Shown here piece after piece: positions 25,331-38,254 of a stretch of 64,000 nucleotides of DNA. The first letter of the stretch is position 1. Each line of letters opens with the position of its first letter. The DNA lies in assembly GCF_032854445.1 (NCBI RefSeq), contig NC_088302.1, forward strand, positions 17,853,338 through 17,917,337, in the 5' to 3' direction. The DNA comes from Liolophura sinensis. Lineage: Eukaryota; Mollusca; Polyplacophora; Chitonida; Chitonidae. The notes beneath the pieces are model-generated. The model had not been told where the DNA came from and did no database searches. It saw only the letters and a program-made list of their open reading frames with translations. Both the position numbers and the translations under genes were made by a program.

Positions 25331-25430
25331 AAAGAATCCCCCCTCTCATCCCTGTATCTCGTAGAGATGTGCAGGATGAGAGGGATTCTTTGACTATAAA
25401 AGGTCAAGGCCTTGAAGGGGTCATACCCAC
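25331..25430 (+). repeat. DIRS internal complementary region-like hairpin
   Basis: AGAATCCC plus TCTCATCC and, 30 bases on, GGATGAGAGGGATTCT form a local hairpin. The whole block is also an inverted copy of 25618-25707 (shared TATAAAAGGTCAAGGCC). The word ATGCATGATGACCCC occurs in direct orientation at 25291 and 25619. Confidence 0.7.
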
Positions 25431-25525
25431 CCCAGGTGTGGCCGTGGCACAAAAATAAGTTTGTGTATACTTGGCCTCCCTTGATCTATAACTGCCAACA
25501 GTCACATTTCGGTTTTAAAAAAAAG

Positions 25526-25606
25526 GACAGGGGAATGATGGTTGGTAGGGCTTACATAAGGCCTGGTAACAAAGACTTCTCGTTGAAGATCACGTGTCAG
25601 CTGACT
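25526..25606 (-). repeat. DIRS right inverted terminal repeat
   Basis: Inverted copy of 23065-23147. Shared blocks include GACAGGGGAATGA, GGTTGGTAGGGCTTA and TGTCAGCTGAC. Confidence 0.85.
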
Positions 25607-25707
25607 GCACAATAGAAAATGCATGATGACCCCTCCAGGCCTTGACCTTTTATACTCAAAGAATCCCTCTCATCCCTCTACGAGATGCTGGGATAAGAGG
25701 GGGGATT

Positions 25708-28700
25708 ATTTATTACACACAAGAACCATCAGAACAAAACATATCCTTCAAACTCAATACTATTACTCTTTAAAAAGAACTGTTGCAATGCAACCAAAAC
25801 AACCCCTTAAAATGCTTCCACAACCATACAAGTGCCTGTACTTGACACTAGTTTAGCTCATTAAAATGAACACAGAACAAATACTTTCAATTTTACCTCT
25901 CTCTCTGCAGTAAACCTTACAATGTGCAAACTCATTATAGCACAGATTTAACCAGGCTTTGAAATCAGGGTGTCTCAAGACGACTTCTCCTAATTTCCCT
26001 ATTTCTCCCATGTTAATTTCATCAGAATACAATGTCTCAAAGACATTGAGACACCCCCATGCTGAGAACTTGTGTGTATCCCTTTGGCGAATTAATGTGA
26101 ATAACACATATGCATGTCTATGTGTCCAAACATCAAGTAGTGATATTTGCCATTGTCCATTGATAGCAGAGTCATGTCCTTTTTGACAGACAACTGCACA
26201 AGAGTGCTACAACCTTGATCCTAGAATGCTCCCAACCGAGTCCCCTTTACTAGAGCAAAGGGCAGAATGTTGGGGGTGTAGAGGAAGCTAAGGCACTTGT
26301 GCTGTTATATTAGCCCTCTGTAGTACTCCTTAACAAGCCATTAATTACATCATGTTTCCTGAGGCAGCCACCATTAAATGACCCAAATCCATGGCTACAC
26401 CCAGCTGTCAGATAACTTAACAAACAGATGAGGGAGTTTATGCAATTGTATGAATTAGGATCAAATACAATAGCACTTCTACATCTTTGTAAGTGCGCTG
26501 GTAAACAGGCCTTTTTTAAGTTGTGCAAAATAGTGTCTTTGACACAAAATTTCATGAAAGTTACTCATTTTACCTAATTCTCAGTTTTATGGATTTTAGT
26601 AGGTGCTTTGAGATTTGTTTGGAAGCTACATGTAGGCTGATATCCCACGTGGAAAATGTACATGTAGGTTTCAGCACAAAGGTAATACATGTACTTGCCC
26701 CTAAAACTTTCCCTCCTGGGCAAATTTTTGGAATAGTACAAATACAAAAAATATTGTAGTACACTGTATTATGAATCCATGCCATTTAATCTAATTTGTC
26801 ACTCTACATGCATTTCTCACCAATAATAAATTGCATACACGTGCTATGAGTGGCTTACATGGAACAGCCTTGACCTTGAGAGGCTGAGTCAAGAATGAGT
26901 TTACCTCACTGATCTCAATGATAACATTACAGGTGCATGTTGACTTACATGTACATACATGTAAACATCCATGTATTTACATATATACATGTACTTCCTT
27001 ATGTGACAAGCTGATGTACATGTACAACCATCACAATTCAGGCTTTAACCTTTTCAAAATCATAAATTTCCATCACAACATTTTACAACATTTCAAAAGC
27101 AACAGCAAAGTTACCATACAGAGCACAAAAGGGAAGTGGTATCAGTTTACCATCGATGACAACTGTTATGGTGTATATGTATCTCCTATGTAACACGTGC
27201 ATGTGTTCAAAACACACGGCGTACACTGCAGAGATCATTCCTCGTTAATGCACAACCAGGCATTGATAGCTTTCTACTGTGTACGTATGAGACGGGCACG
27301 GAAGAGTTTCAGTGCAAAACAGTGGCACATAAATACCTGTTGTCCTCAATTACACCTAACCTGTCGATGTCAATTAAATACTCATGAACAAGCAATAATT
27401 GTATTAATCATCACAGTAAAACACTGTTTTCAGGTAGGGTTATCATACCTGGGCAGATTAAGTACACCCCAATCACCATCAGTATGAATATATTTTTATG
27501 GATCACTGCTTCAGGACAGGAGCCAAATCATTAGTGTACATACTTATATATATAATATATATCACAAAGCCAACATAGCCCAATGCACTATTAGTAGATC
27601 AGATATGTTAGAGCCATATTTAATACCCTATGTAGAGAAGAATACCAATGCCGTGGGTGAGACATGCAGGCAAAAGCAGATGGCATTATAAGCAATATCA
27701 AAATGCCTTCCTTCACATCAAAGAGACATGGTGAATGGTAAAATCTGCTTGGTTTACCAAAATGTTCTGGTCTGTTCTTCACAAACAATCCTGATTTTCG
27801 ATTAAGTACAGTATGTGAAAGGTTCTTCAAGACAGTCTACAACACTAACCAATTAAAGAAACATGTTTATATACCAAAGATTTTCAAGAAAAAATCATGC
27901 ACTTTGTGGAAATATCTGTGCTGATATTATCCATCTTCATTCATTCAAATGGCGGGCAGATGAGTCCATAAAATCTTATATGTGACCAGCAATAGGCTCG
28001 AAACCAAAATGATATATTGTTCATAACTGCATTATTAAATAAATGTAGTTGTACATGTACCTTAACATTTCAGACATTAACTGCTCGTATGATGAGTACA
28101 TGCATGTACATTTATATATTTTCTGCTATATTTTATGGGAACATTAATTTTAAACAGACTTGAGATTAACACATTTAGACTTAAATAATTCGATATCATT
28201 AATTATGAATTCCAATTTTGAACAAATATGCTAGCTGAAGTTAAAAAGGTACATGCACATGTATGTGAAACAATTCTTTCCCACATTCAGATGTTTTAGA
28301 CAAGATACATGTAAAAATTTGTACTAAATGCAATGTACTTGCCTCAGGTAGGAGAATGGACAAACTACTTACATATGAGCACACAGTATGAGTACATTAG
28401 TCAGTGAATGAGCCAGCTTATCAGATTTATGCTGCAGACTACAGGCATGTAGGCTGGAGATAACTCAAAAAACATCTTTCAATCACGACAACATTGATTA
28501 TCAGTTAAGATTGTCTGGGGATGGCCAGTATGAATATGTGAAAGATAACTGTCTTATTTACATGGCACATTATCAATAAGTACCAGATTAAACAGCTGTT
28601 GGCTTCACGTGTCCTACCTTGGGCTTGTCTTATTAAAATTCAAGCAGGTAACACAGGTAATAATTGGTTACAATACACGATTTCTTAAAGTCTACATGTA

Positions 28701-31700
28701 CAAGCTTCGTCCCAACTAACTAAGACAAGTTTAATAAGGCAATCTACTGAAGACCACCTGGCCCCAACAATCAACAACATATAAATATTTGACGGGGTGG
28801 AAATTTTATGACTATTTTAAAAAGAGAAGAGAATAGGACAAGTAATTTTCCAGCATCACAAAAATTCATGCAGCTAGCCTAGGTCGAACAGTAGAAGAAA
28901 TAATTTCAGAACTACAACCTTTGTCTTGATCTGTCCTCTAAATTAACATTCTGATCAGAATGCCAATCTTCATCGAGATATATGTTCATATGTTCAAGCA
29001 AAGTATACATGTGAGTACTTTATAGTCGTAACATGTATAAGAACTGAAACATGACTTTGAACTAAGAGAAAACAAAAAAAACCTTACTGGAATTATTCAC
29101 TTCATAAAACCATGGTTTATAGGAAACAATTAAAATGTGCTGTGGAGATAAATGTACATACATGTAGATATAGAGCAATTGACCTTTTTGGTACCTGAGC
29201 ATCACAGCGAAACAAAACATCAACACAGAACTGTGAGTCATCACAATCGAACTGTAACAGTCATGTCTAGAGTTTGTAGTTGTTACCGCGTATGTTAACA
29301 TCATTAACTTTCTTTGTTTACTGTAATAATGAGCTTGCAGACGAAAAGGTAAGGTTTTGTTTTTTTTCACAAGCATCAAGCAAAGGTCTAGATATCCGTA
29401 TACAGTGTACAGGTATTTATCCACATTGACTTTATGTCAAAACCACAGGCCACCTACACGGTGAACCAGATGGTCAATAAAATGGTCAGTGAAATGATAC
29501 ACAGAGGAGAGTTAAATGTACATTTAGGTAAGGCCAGATGGTCAGCTGTGCATTATATTGACCACTCCAGGTGACCACATGGAGCCACTGACCATCTTGG
29601 TCTTTCTTTATTTCACATGTATATTCAAGCAGGCATCTAAAAAAAAAAAAATAAATGTTATACACTCAATGGAGTGTAAACCAACACCTAAAAAGTCGGT
29701 TTACATGTAAGTGATGTACTCTCGAGTTCTTTTCTACACATCAGTGTTTCTGTACAGCTGTGCTCATAGCGCAAGAAAATGTTTTCAAGCACTGCAGCTT
29801 AACGTGAGGGAATGATGTATCTTGGAAGAGCTTGGAAACGGCTTGCATAGCTTGGAAATCCCCATCGACAAGTAGGTTAACCTCAAAGGAAAACTTGCAC
29901 AAAGGGATTATAAGTTTGTTTACATTGTATGTGGATGGTAATGACAGCTAACACAAGCATATAACATGTACACAAATGTGGTTTTACTGATAGACTAAAT
30001 AGCAGTTTGTAATATTGAATCCCACTCATGGATTATGATATATTAAACATGTTATGATGTACATGTACATCTACATGCATACATGACCACATGTATATCA
30101 CATGAAAACTGACAAAATTACAAGCTTCCAGAACTGAACTCATGAATTACATATTACTGTTAAGTAAGGGAATATCTCTTTTCGCATCTTCCCCATGTTT
30201 ATTTAAACATAGGGAGGTCCAAAAAACCTTGGCCTAGCTTAACAGCCATCAGAGGTTGTAAATACTTGATACCCTTTAAAATGTAGGAAGCAGAAACTAA
30301 GTAACTGGAGAGCAGAAAACAGGATCTGAAATTTAACACTGCCCCCTACTTGGTGAAATAAATTAAAACAAAATAGCATCCAGGGAGTCAGCTCTCAGAA
30401 CTACTATAGTTGGCAAAAACCTTTCCAATTCCAGATGGGGATTGCTTTTACATGTAGCTGGGGATCATAGGAGAGGCAGCACTTGGGCCCTTCAAATTCC
30501 CATTAGCATACCATACTGTTAGGATCTGCCTCACCTCCCTCCCCCCTTGCCCCCCCCCCCTCCCGTCACATCCAATTGTTAACCAGGTATCCCCACCCAC
30601 ACACTGCATTTTTTTCGTCACATACACAATCTGCCTTCTTTTCCTGTCACAATTTTAGAACTATGTCCTTTTCACAAGTACTTTCAGACTCTAGATCTAA
30701 CACTGTAACATATATGTATACCAGAGGAATGCCAAACCTTCATTTCTGCTGTAGCAGTCTTACTTTGACTGTCCAAAAACACAAACACTGCTGCTACAAC
30801 AACTGCTATCCCACTGAATCGGAGCACAGTCATATCTTCTGGATAATACAGCGTATATTTACCTTTACATATCCACCATGCTCCAGAGGTGTGTCAAAGT
30901 GAACAGTCTCATAAACTACATGTGACCCTTTACCAGACCTCACATGTTGTACGTACCCACCTGTACATGTGTCTTACACACAGTGTTTGTTCAATAGTCA
31001 ACGTCCAGTATCAATATGTACAGTGTATGCCTGTCTGGGCTTCATAAACAGAGAGCAAAAACTCAAATGGACCGTGGAGACAAAATAATGCCTGAAGAGT
31101 TTGTAAACACATGCTGGCTACGGCATCCTTATCACACAGCTTATCTGGTTAACAGATCACTCAAACTATCACAGGTGAACACCTTGATGTTTTTTCGCCA
31201 TAAAGGAGTGTCAGGTGGGTAAGCATGCTTGTCATTGGCCTAAGATTATACCCATGAGGTAAACACAGTACCACTGTCACCAAAGGAACATGCGTAATCT
31301 CTGAGGAATACAAGAATGTATGAACAATGAACTGTAGCCATAATGATCTGTGCAAACTGTAGGCAACTGATATGTGTGTACTTGACAGATAAGCTGTTTT
31401 GTTAAAAGCCAGAGTAAGGTGCTATAAATGATTACTTCAGTGACAACAATGACAAGTTCAACCACTATTAATACAAAACTGACCTTGCCAAAACACCTGT
31501 ATACCAGGCATGAACACATACCTGCAAAGCTCATGGTAAAACACATCCCTTTCAGAAATGGTCACAGGTCTCATCAGGCTTAATCGTGCTTCATCGGAAT
31601 GAATCATCGCATGCCTGGGCCACACACATCAAGCAATAAGCACTGCAGTTCTATAGACAACCAGTGACAGTCAGTGATGGAGGGCTAATTTCAGCATGTG

Positions 31701-34700
31701 TACACAGCCCTACAACCCTACAGTACCTCTAGGCACAATCACTCTATCTTCATTAGATGAATCATATGCTTGCCACACAACTTTTTGTTTTATATACCAT
31801 ACTTGGTATAATAGTAATAAGAGTCATTGACTGTGTATAGTACTGCCCCAGGTTATTTACCTGGACTTCAATTAAGGGCCTTCATCAAAGTTTTATAGGG
31901 TCTCATCCACAGGATGTGATCAGACGCATCCTCAGGGACTTCTAAGTGCTACATGTACCAACACAAATAAATATCCATACTGTTACGGTCAAGGCAATCC
32001 CGACCAACAAACAGTTAATCATGATGTTTACTATTTAGTGGGTTTGTCTGATGATCTGTGCAGGTAATGTTTTAGTGACAAAAAGTAAAGATGCATAAAA
32101 CAGTTGCATAAATAAGGCAAGAACTTTAAAATTCAGTACAAAATGCAGACACAGAACCTGTTCATGGCAGTCGCATTGTGAACATGTTGTTTATGTTCGA
32201 TATCCCCAAACAGCTGTAATCTGTACTAATCAATGATTCACTGCTACAACCAGCATGTAAGCATTGCAGAGGAAACATCACACAGTTAAAAATGCTGTGA
32301 CTATGATTAATGCTGTTTCAGTTCCTGAAAATGTTTGCGCTCTCAAACCTGCTCAGTACCCATACTAATCAAGCTGTACTGAAACTAACACTTAAGTACT
32401 TTAATCAAAAACATGATGGCTCACCATAAAACAGGTTATTTATTCATTCATTAGATTATAGCTTTATAATACTGCGGTCAGGAATTTTTCACCATGATCA
32501 GGTTTATGGATGGAGGAATCTTCAGGATATTTAGCAAGAACACTGCACTGTATTAAAATGTGCAAAAAAAGTGGATATGCACAGTCTAGGTCTACAATAC
32601 ATGTAGAAGATGTATTTGTATACAAACTATTTGTATTCAGAATATTAACACACCAAAACTTTAAATAAGTCACATATACATATATGGCATAAAAATGTAA
32701 ATCTAAAGAGGAAAGTTAACAATACACTAAGACACCCATATGATGTTACAGATTTCCTATTTCATGGCTTTTCTTACAAGAAGGGTTTAATGTTGTCCAC
32801 ATTCTAGGGATCAATGCGTGCAGCTTAAACCACAAGGTCTTTAGCCATCAGTTATGGCACAGTTGCTAGTAAAGTCACTGTACATGTACTTCAGATTATA
32901 TATTTAAAACCATAAAAACAGGACACAGCTGCTTTCATACTTCCTCTTCCCAGCACTTCAAGTGATAAATCTAAGTTCATATCTTCATATCACTAACACA
33001 AAGGGTGGTAACCTGAAGTTACATGTATGTACATGTACATGTATAAGTACTTATGTTAGCGAGCATAATGAAAGCATTGTCACTAAACTGTGCAGAAACT
33101 GATAATGGGAATCTCAACACTTTGCAAACTGTTTCACATGATGTGACAATACCACACATGTGACTGTTACAAGCTGGGCCTGGTACAAATCTCATTCTGG
33201 CGTTGTTACACAGTGAGTGCAAATTTTCATGCCCAAAGTACAAACTGTGTGCAAGCTTTACACTCACTGAAGTTTGCCTAAAACTCTCTGCTGCATGTAG
33301 GTTTGCCACAATCTTATTAAACTCAGATCCTTTCGCTTTGAACTTGTTATCTCAGTAAAAACATAAGAGTGTGATTTTAACAAGATCAAGTTGTAGACAT
33401 CACACTGCCTTTGGCTGTAGCATAGTGTGTAAATGTACACATGCATCAAATCAATTAATAATAGGGGAATGAAATGAAAGTTCCAATTAATAATGACTTA
33501 CGCTTATCGCTGCATGTATGCTTTCATATAGAGACTGGTTAAATAATGATTTAAAAGATAATCAAAGCTTTTGTGTCTGTTGACAATGACATATATTACA
33601 ATCAAAGCTTACATGTAAATAGCAACTTTTTACTTTACAAGAAAACAGCCCTGAGGAAAGTTTGCGAACAGATGACTTATGTACTGCTTTGGGTGCTCAA
33701 CAGAAAAGTGTACACGCAGTTGCATATGTATTTAGCTGTCCAAGGAATCTCACCCACAAAATAGATGACATCAGGTCTGATTACATTTATTTGGGCATTT
33801 TCCACATAATGACACTGGCTTTGTAACAGTAGGAAGTGTATGTACACCTCAAGTGTACAAAACATGTATTATTGATATATCTGTATCCTCGGGATATAAT
33901 TTGTTCTTTTGCACAGCATGTCACTCATGCTATAAGGTTATATATATAACCTTTTAAATCTATAAGGTTGGAAATTGTGGAAAGAAGACAGGATTTCAAC
34001 ATAATTCAATCCAGGTGTTACTGAGAGGAAAAGCACAGTGACAAAAAATACGGACTGGTGAGAGAAAAAACTGGATCAGTTTTTTCACTGAGAATCTGAC
34101 AGAGAGACAGAGACAAAATCATGTAAACACAATTTGTATCTAATTTAGAATTTCCTGTGGCTCCCAGATGTGAACAAGCAGAGTAACTAGGTTGTGCAAT
34201 ATATTCATGTACAAAACACATACAACTGTAACAAGACACTAATGCGATGTGAATGGACACCACCTCAAAACTGAGGCCTTTTTCTTGTATAAACTAACTA
34301 CTTTAAACGCAAAAAACAAGGACATTTTCGTGAGAAAATTTGAACAATGTTATTTTACTACCTGAATGAACATCAAAATGTGTTGTGAAATACAATTTTC
34401 AAGAACATTACTTAAATAAATGTACTTCAAAAAATGTCTGTACATAGACACAGAACTGGTAGGCAACTTGGATTTAATATGGATGTGACTTTTGCTCTAT
34501 ATTGCTTCATAGCAGAGAAAGCCCCGTATGCATGCATGTACATTTATCTAGCGTTCATCGGGATATCAAGAGTGTATGGTCTCAAAGCATACTTTAACAT
34601 TTCATAGTCTACAACCATAAGGAAGTGAATGTGAAGTACAGTGTATTGGATTTTACATAAAAAAAATTTTTTGGGGACAGGAACACCCACCCATCTGACA

Positions 34701-34845
34701 TTATTTCATACAAGTTCCAAGATGTTAGTTCACAAAAATGAACCTTTTATCATTTTCAGAATTAAAACATAAATTTCATTTGATACCATAGAAAGTGAAA
34801 CACTTCATATTGTGTATCCAAAGGCCACCGAACACTGACACAACT
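25708..34845. other. non-coding, probable long intron
   Basis: Nine kilobases of AT-rich, CpG-poor, TACATGTA-rich DNA with no supported coding region. Minor items are a poly-A/T block, a C-rich run (about 30536-30566), a decayed SINE-like body near 32460-32570, and a short palindrome around 33930-33960. None of the open frames here has a recognisable domain. Confidence 0.5.
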
Positions 34846-34857
34846 TCGATTTTAAGG

Positions 34858-35126
34858 GGGGCCTCCGTGGCTCAGTTGGTTAGTGCGCTACTGCAGCGTA
34901 ATGACCCAGAAGCCTCTCACCAATGCCGTCGCTGTGAGTTCAAGTCCAGCTCATGCTGGCTTCCTCTCCGGCCATAAGTGGGAAGGTCTGTCGCAACCTG
35001 CGGATGGTCATGGATATCCCCCATGCTCTGCCCGGTTCCTTCCCACTATAATGCCGGCCGCCGTCGTATAAGTGAAATATTCTTGAGTAGGGCGTAAAAC
35101 ACCAATCAAATAAACAAATAAATAAA
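34858..35126 (+). repeat. tRNA-derived SINE, family A, full length
   Basis: Has the A box TGGCTCAGTTGG, B box GTTCAAGTCC, the complete body with CATGCTGGCTTCCTCTCC, and the tail ACCAATCAAATAAACAAATA. An imperfect target-site duplication (TCGATTTTAAGG / TCAATTTCAAGG) lies at 34846-34857 and 35127-35138. This is the best internal reference copy in the window. Confidence 0.92.
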
Positions 35127-35372
35127 TCAATTTCAAGGAAGTTTTCAAACATAGAAAATAACACATCAAACTTCATGTTTCCTCATGTTCCAAGACTGAG
35201 ATTGTTACATGTGTCAACCAACCATTGTGCCTCTTTATAACAATGGTCACCAGTACTGACAATATATTGGCTTCTCTTCTCTTTTCCTAAAAAGTCATGC
35301 AGCTGTTTAGGTGGTTTACAGCAAATTTAATTCAATCATATACCTTTAACAGCAATATTTGTAAAGACATTA

Positions 35373-35611
35373 TAGATTTACTTATTTCATTGGTGTTTTA
35401 TGCCGTACTCAAGACTATTTCACAGCATTATAGTGGGAGGAAACCGGGCAGAGCCCAGGGGAAACCCGCAACCATCCACAGGTTGCTGACAGACCTTCCC
35501 ACTGACAGCGAGAGAGGAAGCCAGCATGAGCTGGACTTGAACTCACAGCGGCCGCATTGGTGAGAGGCTCCTGGGTCATTTTGCTGCGCTAGCACACTAA
35601 ACAACTGAGCC
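35373..35611 (-). repeat. tRNA-derived SINE, family A
   Basis: A reverse-strand copy about 250 bp from the previous one, in opposite orientation. The target-site duplication AAGACATTA lies at 35364-35372 and 35612-35620. Part of the body next to the tail (about 18 bases) is missing. Confidence 0.9.
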
Positions 35612-35632
35612 AAGACATTAAAGAAACCATTT

Positions 35633-36070
35633 ATCTGTTTATCTGATTGTTCCTGAATGCCATACTAAACCTTTTTTTTCCCTTATGCCATGGCAATCAG
35701 CAATATGGGTGAAGGAAAGCAGAGTGCCTTGCATAAACCACAATTCTTTGGCAAGTTTCTGATGAACTATTTTGAATTATTTCTTTCTTTCTTTGATTGG
35801 TGCTTTACACTATACTCAATAATATTTTACTCATAGAGGGGTTACATAACCTGTACTGTCCCTAGAGCAGACCATGTTAACAGGACTCCAATATAAATAT
35901 GGCTACCTGGCTAGGTGTTGACGTCATGTGCAACTCCTCTATATGATGGCGGCCAGTATTATGGTGCGTGGAAATCAAACTTTCTTACATGTAATGTACA
36001 GATATGCACAGTATATTGGTGGGAGATTTGTGGTCTTCAAAGAACGTACATGTAAGACTGTACAAATGGT
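35633..36070. repeat. overlapping decayed SINE-like fragments
   Basis: 35633-35770 (TATCTGATTGTTCCTGAATGCC, then AAACCACAATTCTTTGGCAAG) resembles the reversed body of family C. 35786-36030 begins TTGATTGGTGCTTTACACTATAC and contains GATGGCGGCCAGTATTATGG, a reversed family A tail split by about 120 foreign bases. Confidence 0.5.
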
Positions 36071-36832
36071 CACATGAGCACCATTGATCATTTATTGCCA
36101 CCAAGGTAACATAAGCAATGAGTGCGAGGAAGTCTACAATACAGAACCATAACTAAACAGCCACTGAGTTTTGTGCTGTTGGGAGCGGGGCGAGGTGGTT
36201 TGCAGGATTAGCCTCTAATCTAGTATGAAATTCCATGTTTTTCGTTTGGCGAATACACAAACATCCTTATCCTTTTATAACTACTTTCACATTCTAATTA
36301 ATACACCAAACTGCGAGTTCTTAGATTTATGAGATATCAGCCGAATTTTGTGCAGCTAGACTAACCTTCGAAGTACAATGGACATTTGTTTACAATGTTA
36401 GTCCACTGTAGTATGCAAGTCGTACCGACTGCAGTATACCTGTACCGGTAGTAAAACGCGCCCCCAACTCGAGAGCCTCTGTCCTGTACATTCAGTGAAA
36501 CGACAGGCTGGTCACCAAGATAACATACCACAATATTTGAGCGACCGACAGCTTACACGCACACATGAAGACTAGATCTGTAGTACGGTAGCCATGTACA
36601 TGGCTAGAAAGTTTAGGCCCCCTTCTCAGTCAGAAGCCGTTCATATTTCACTGTCGGTAAACCTAAGTTGGCCAAGTGACAGCTCGCGACTAAGCAGTCT
36701 ACTCAAAACTCAAAGTCACACGAGTATCGGTGACCAGAAAACATTTGTAATGTGGCGCCAAATTTTACAGATTTATCTAACACCTTACGATAGACAGCTA
36801 CACAAACGACACATGTTCAGGCAAAAGCTCAC

Positions 36833-36960
36833 CTGTCTTTGATGCAGCAGACACGGAATACAGCTTTTCTAATTCACGATGTAAAGACTGGAAAAACTTT
36901 TCTCCTCACACCGACAACCTGTCTCTTCGCCAACTTCGAAGTTTGTAGTGAATGACGTCA
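36833..36960 (-). promoter_or_regulatory. candidate promoter and non-coding first exon
   Basis: On the minus strand the sequence AAAGACAG|GTGAGC gives a near-perfect 5' splice site (last exon base 36833, GT at 36832-36831). About 120 bases upstream is a perfect CRE palindrome TGACGTCA (36953-36960), with CACCCGCC further upstream near 37010. There is no ATG in the interval, so the exon would be untranslated. The site lies where CpG density steps up four-fold. The transcript start is not defined and the downstream exons are not seen, so the gene is unidentified. Confidence 0.4.
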
Positions 36961-36999
36961 CTGGGCGAGTCCATTCGCCTAGTCAAACGAAAATGGGTG

Positions 37000-38195
37000 G
37001 TTCAAGTCGTCGGCGGGTGTGACAATAAAAATGTGAAATGAACTTAATTTTTGAAACGGTATAATCTCTGTATAGTTAGAAACTCTTTTGTGTCTCGTGT
37101 ACCGTGTTATCCAAAAATAGGTTAAGGGCACAGACTGTATTTTTTAATGCCATTAAAATCTCTCCTCAGGAAAATCATGGTTTTTTAAATAGCATCACAT
37201 TGATTTGTACGAGAATGTGTCGTTCTGTTTAATCTGATCATAATGTATATGTCAATCTACCATCTCGAGGATTCTTAATAACGTAAATGAATATTAGCCT
37301 CTATGCCTGACTAGATATGCATTTATCCTCTATGACTCGATTTCTGTAATTACTTGCGTATTTTTAAGTTGCTTAATTACATGTAACTGGTTCGTTTTGT
37401 GTTCCCAGAACAGGTATATGTACATTTTCTCAGAATAAAGGAGAATTAGAAATATGGATTTCGGAGAGTTAAATGCTCTCTCTTTCATACAACTTAAAAT
37501 GCCATTTGTCTTCACTATTTATTTTTGTCACAGGTAACTGAGAATATGCATGTATGTTGATTTTTGACCAAACGTAATCATTTCACATACCGGTAACTGA
37601 GAACCGGAAGTAGATACAGGCCTATATAAATGAACAAAATACTAGTTGATTACCGTACTAATACATAGGCCTACATCACTCTGACACCCCATTAAACAAA
37701 TCTTGAAGAAATATATTAGCAGGCCTGGTACTGTAAACCAGATGTTTGGAAAACCTAATTGTTGCAAAGGTATAACAACAGGTATAACAATATATATACA
37801 TGTTCATCTTACATGAAGGTTTTACGTATACACATTCGTATCTCACAAATGTAGTGAAGCATGCTTGTAACAAGTTCAAGAGGCAAAACAGTCCATGTAT
37901 CTTCTGCTGCCAAGCCGCATGATGTGTGTCAACTACACGGGGATTTGCAAACGTGCTGGAGAGTTGTTTACAGAACGTATGGAAGCGGGTTAGAGCCACT
38001 CTCGCACCAATGTACCAAGGCATAGCCTGCACACCACAAACCACATCTGACACAGCATCGCAGCATTCAGAGCATTGCTTAACGGCTCATCGTTACAGAG
38101 TGATCATGCCCGCATACTCTGCCACGGCGGTGACAGAAACTAGTTGCATGCCAACCGGATAACAGACAATCAACCACACGGTAACAATTTATAGG

Positions 38196-38198
<3 letters not shown>
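37000..38198. other. intergenic sequence
   Basis: CpG density is higher than in the left half. No gene or mobile element is recognised. The opposing open frames at 37676-38053 and 37926-38162 overlap and carry no domain. Confidence 0.45.

Positions 38199-38252
<54 letters not shown>
38199..38252. repeat. AT microsatellite
   Basis: About 27 uninterrupted AT dinucleotides. Confidence 0.98.

Positions 38253-38254
<2 letters not shown>

Larger units (their letters stand above)
23065..25707 (+). mobile_element. DIRS1-like retrotransposon, internally deleted
   Basis: A tyrosine-recombinase retrotransposon with inverted terminal repeats (23065-23147 and 25526-25606, about 80 bp, mostly matching). 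It holds gag-like remnants, the first part of a DIRS reverse transcriptase, and the C-terminal part of the tyrosine recombinase. The rest of RT, the RNase H and methyltransferase-like regions, and the recombinase N-terminus are missing. At 2.6 kb it is about half the usual family size. A second inverted-repeat pair at the right end (25338-25430 against 25618-25707) may be the internal complementary region and right extension of DIRS1-type elements. It lies in otherwise intron-like DNA. Confidence 0.8.

Noticed and set aside
37676-38162. Overlapping 125-codon minus and 78-codon plus frames
   Set aside because: No domain, no splice context, and the two contradict each other.
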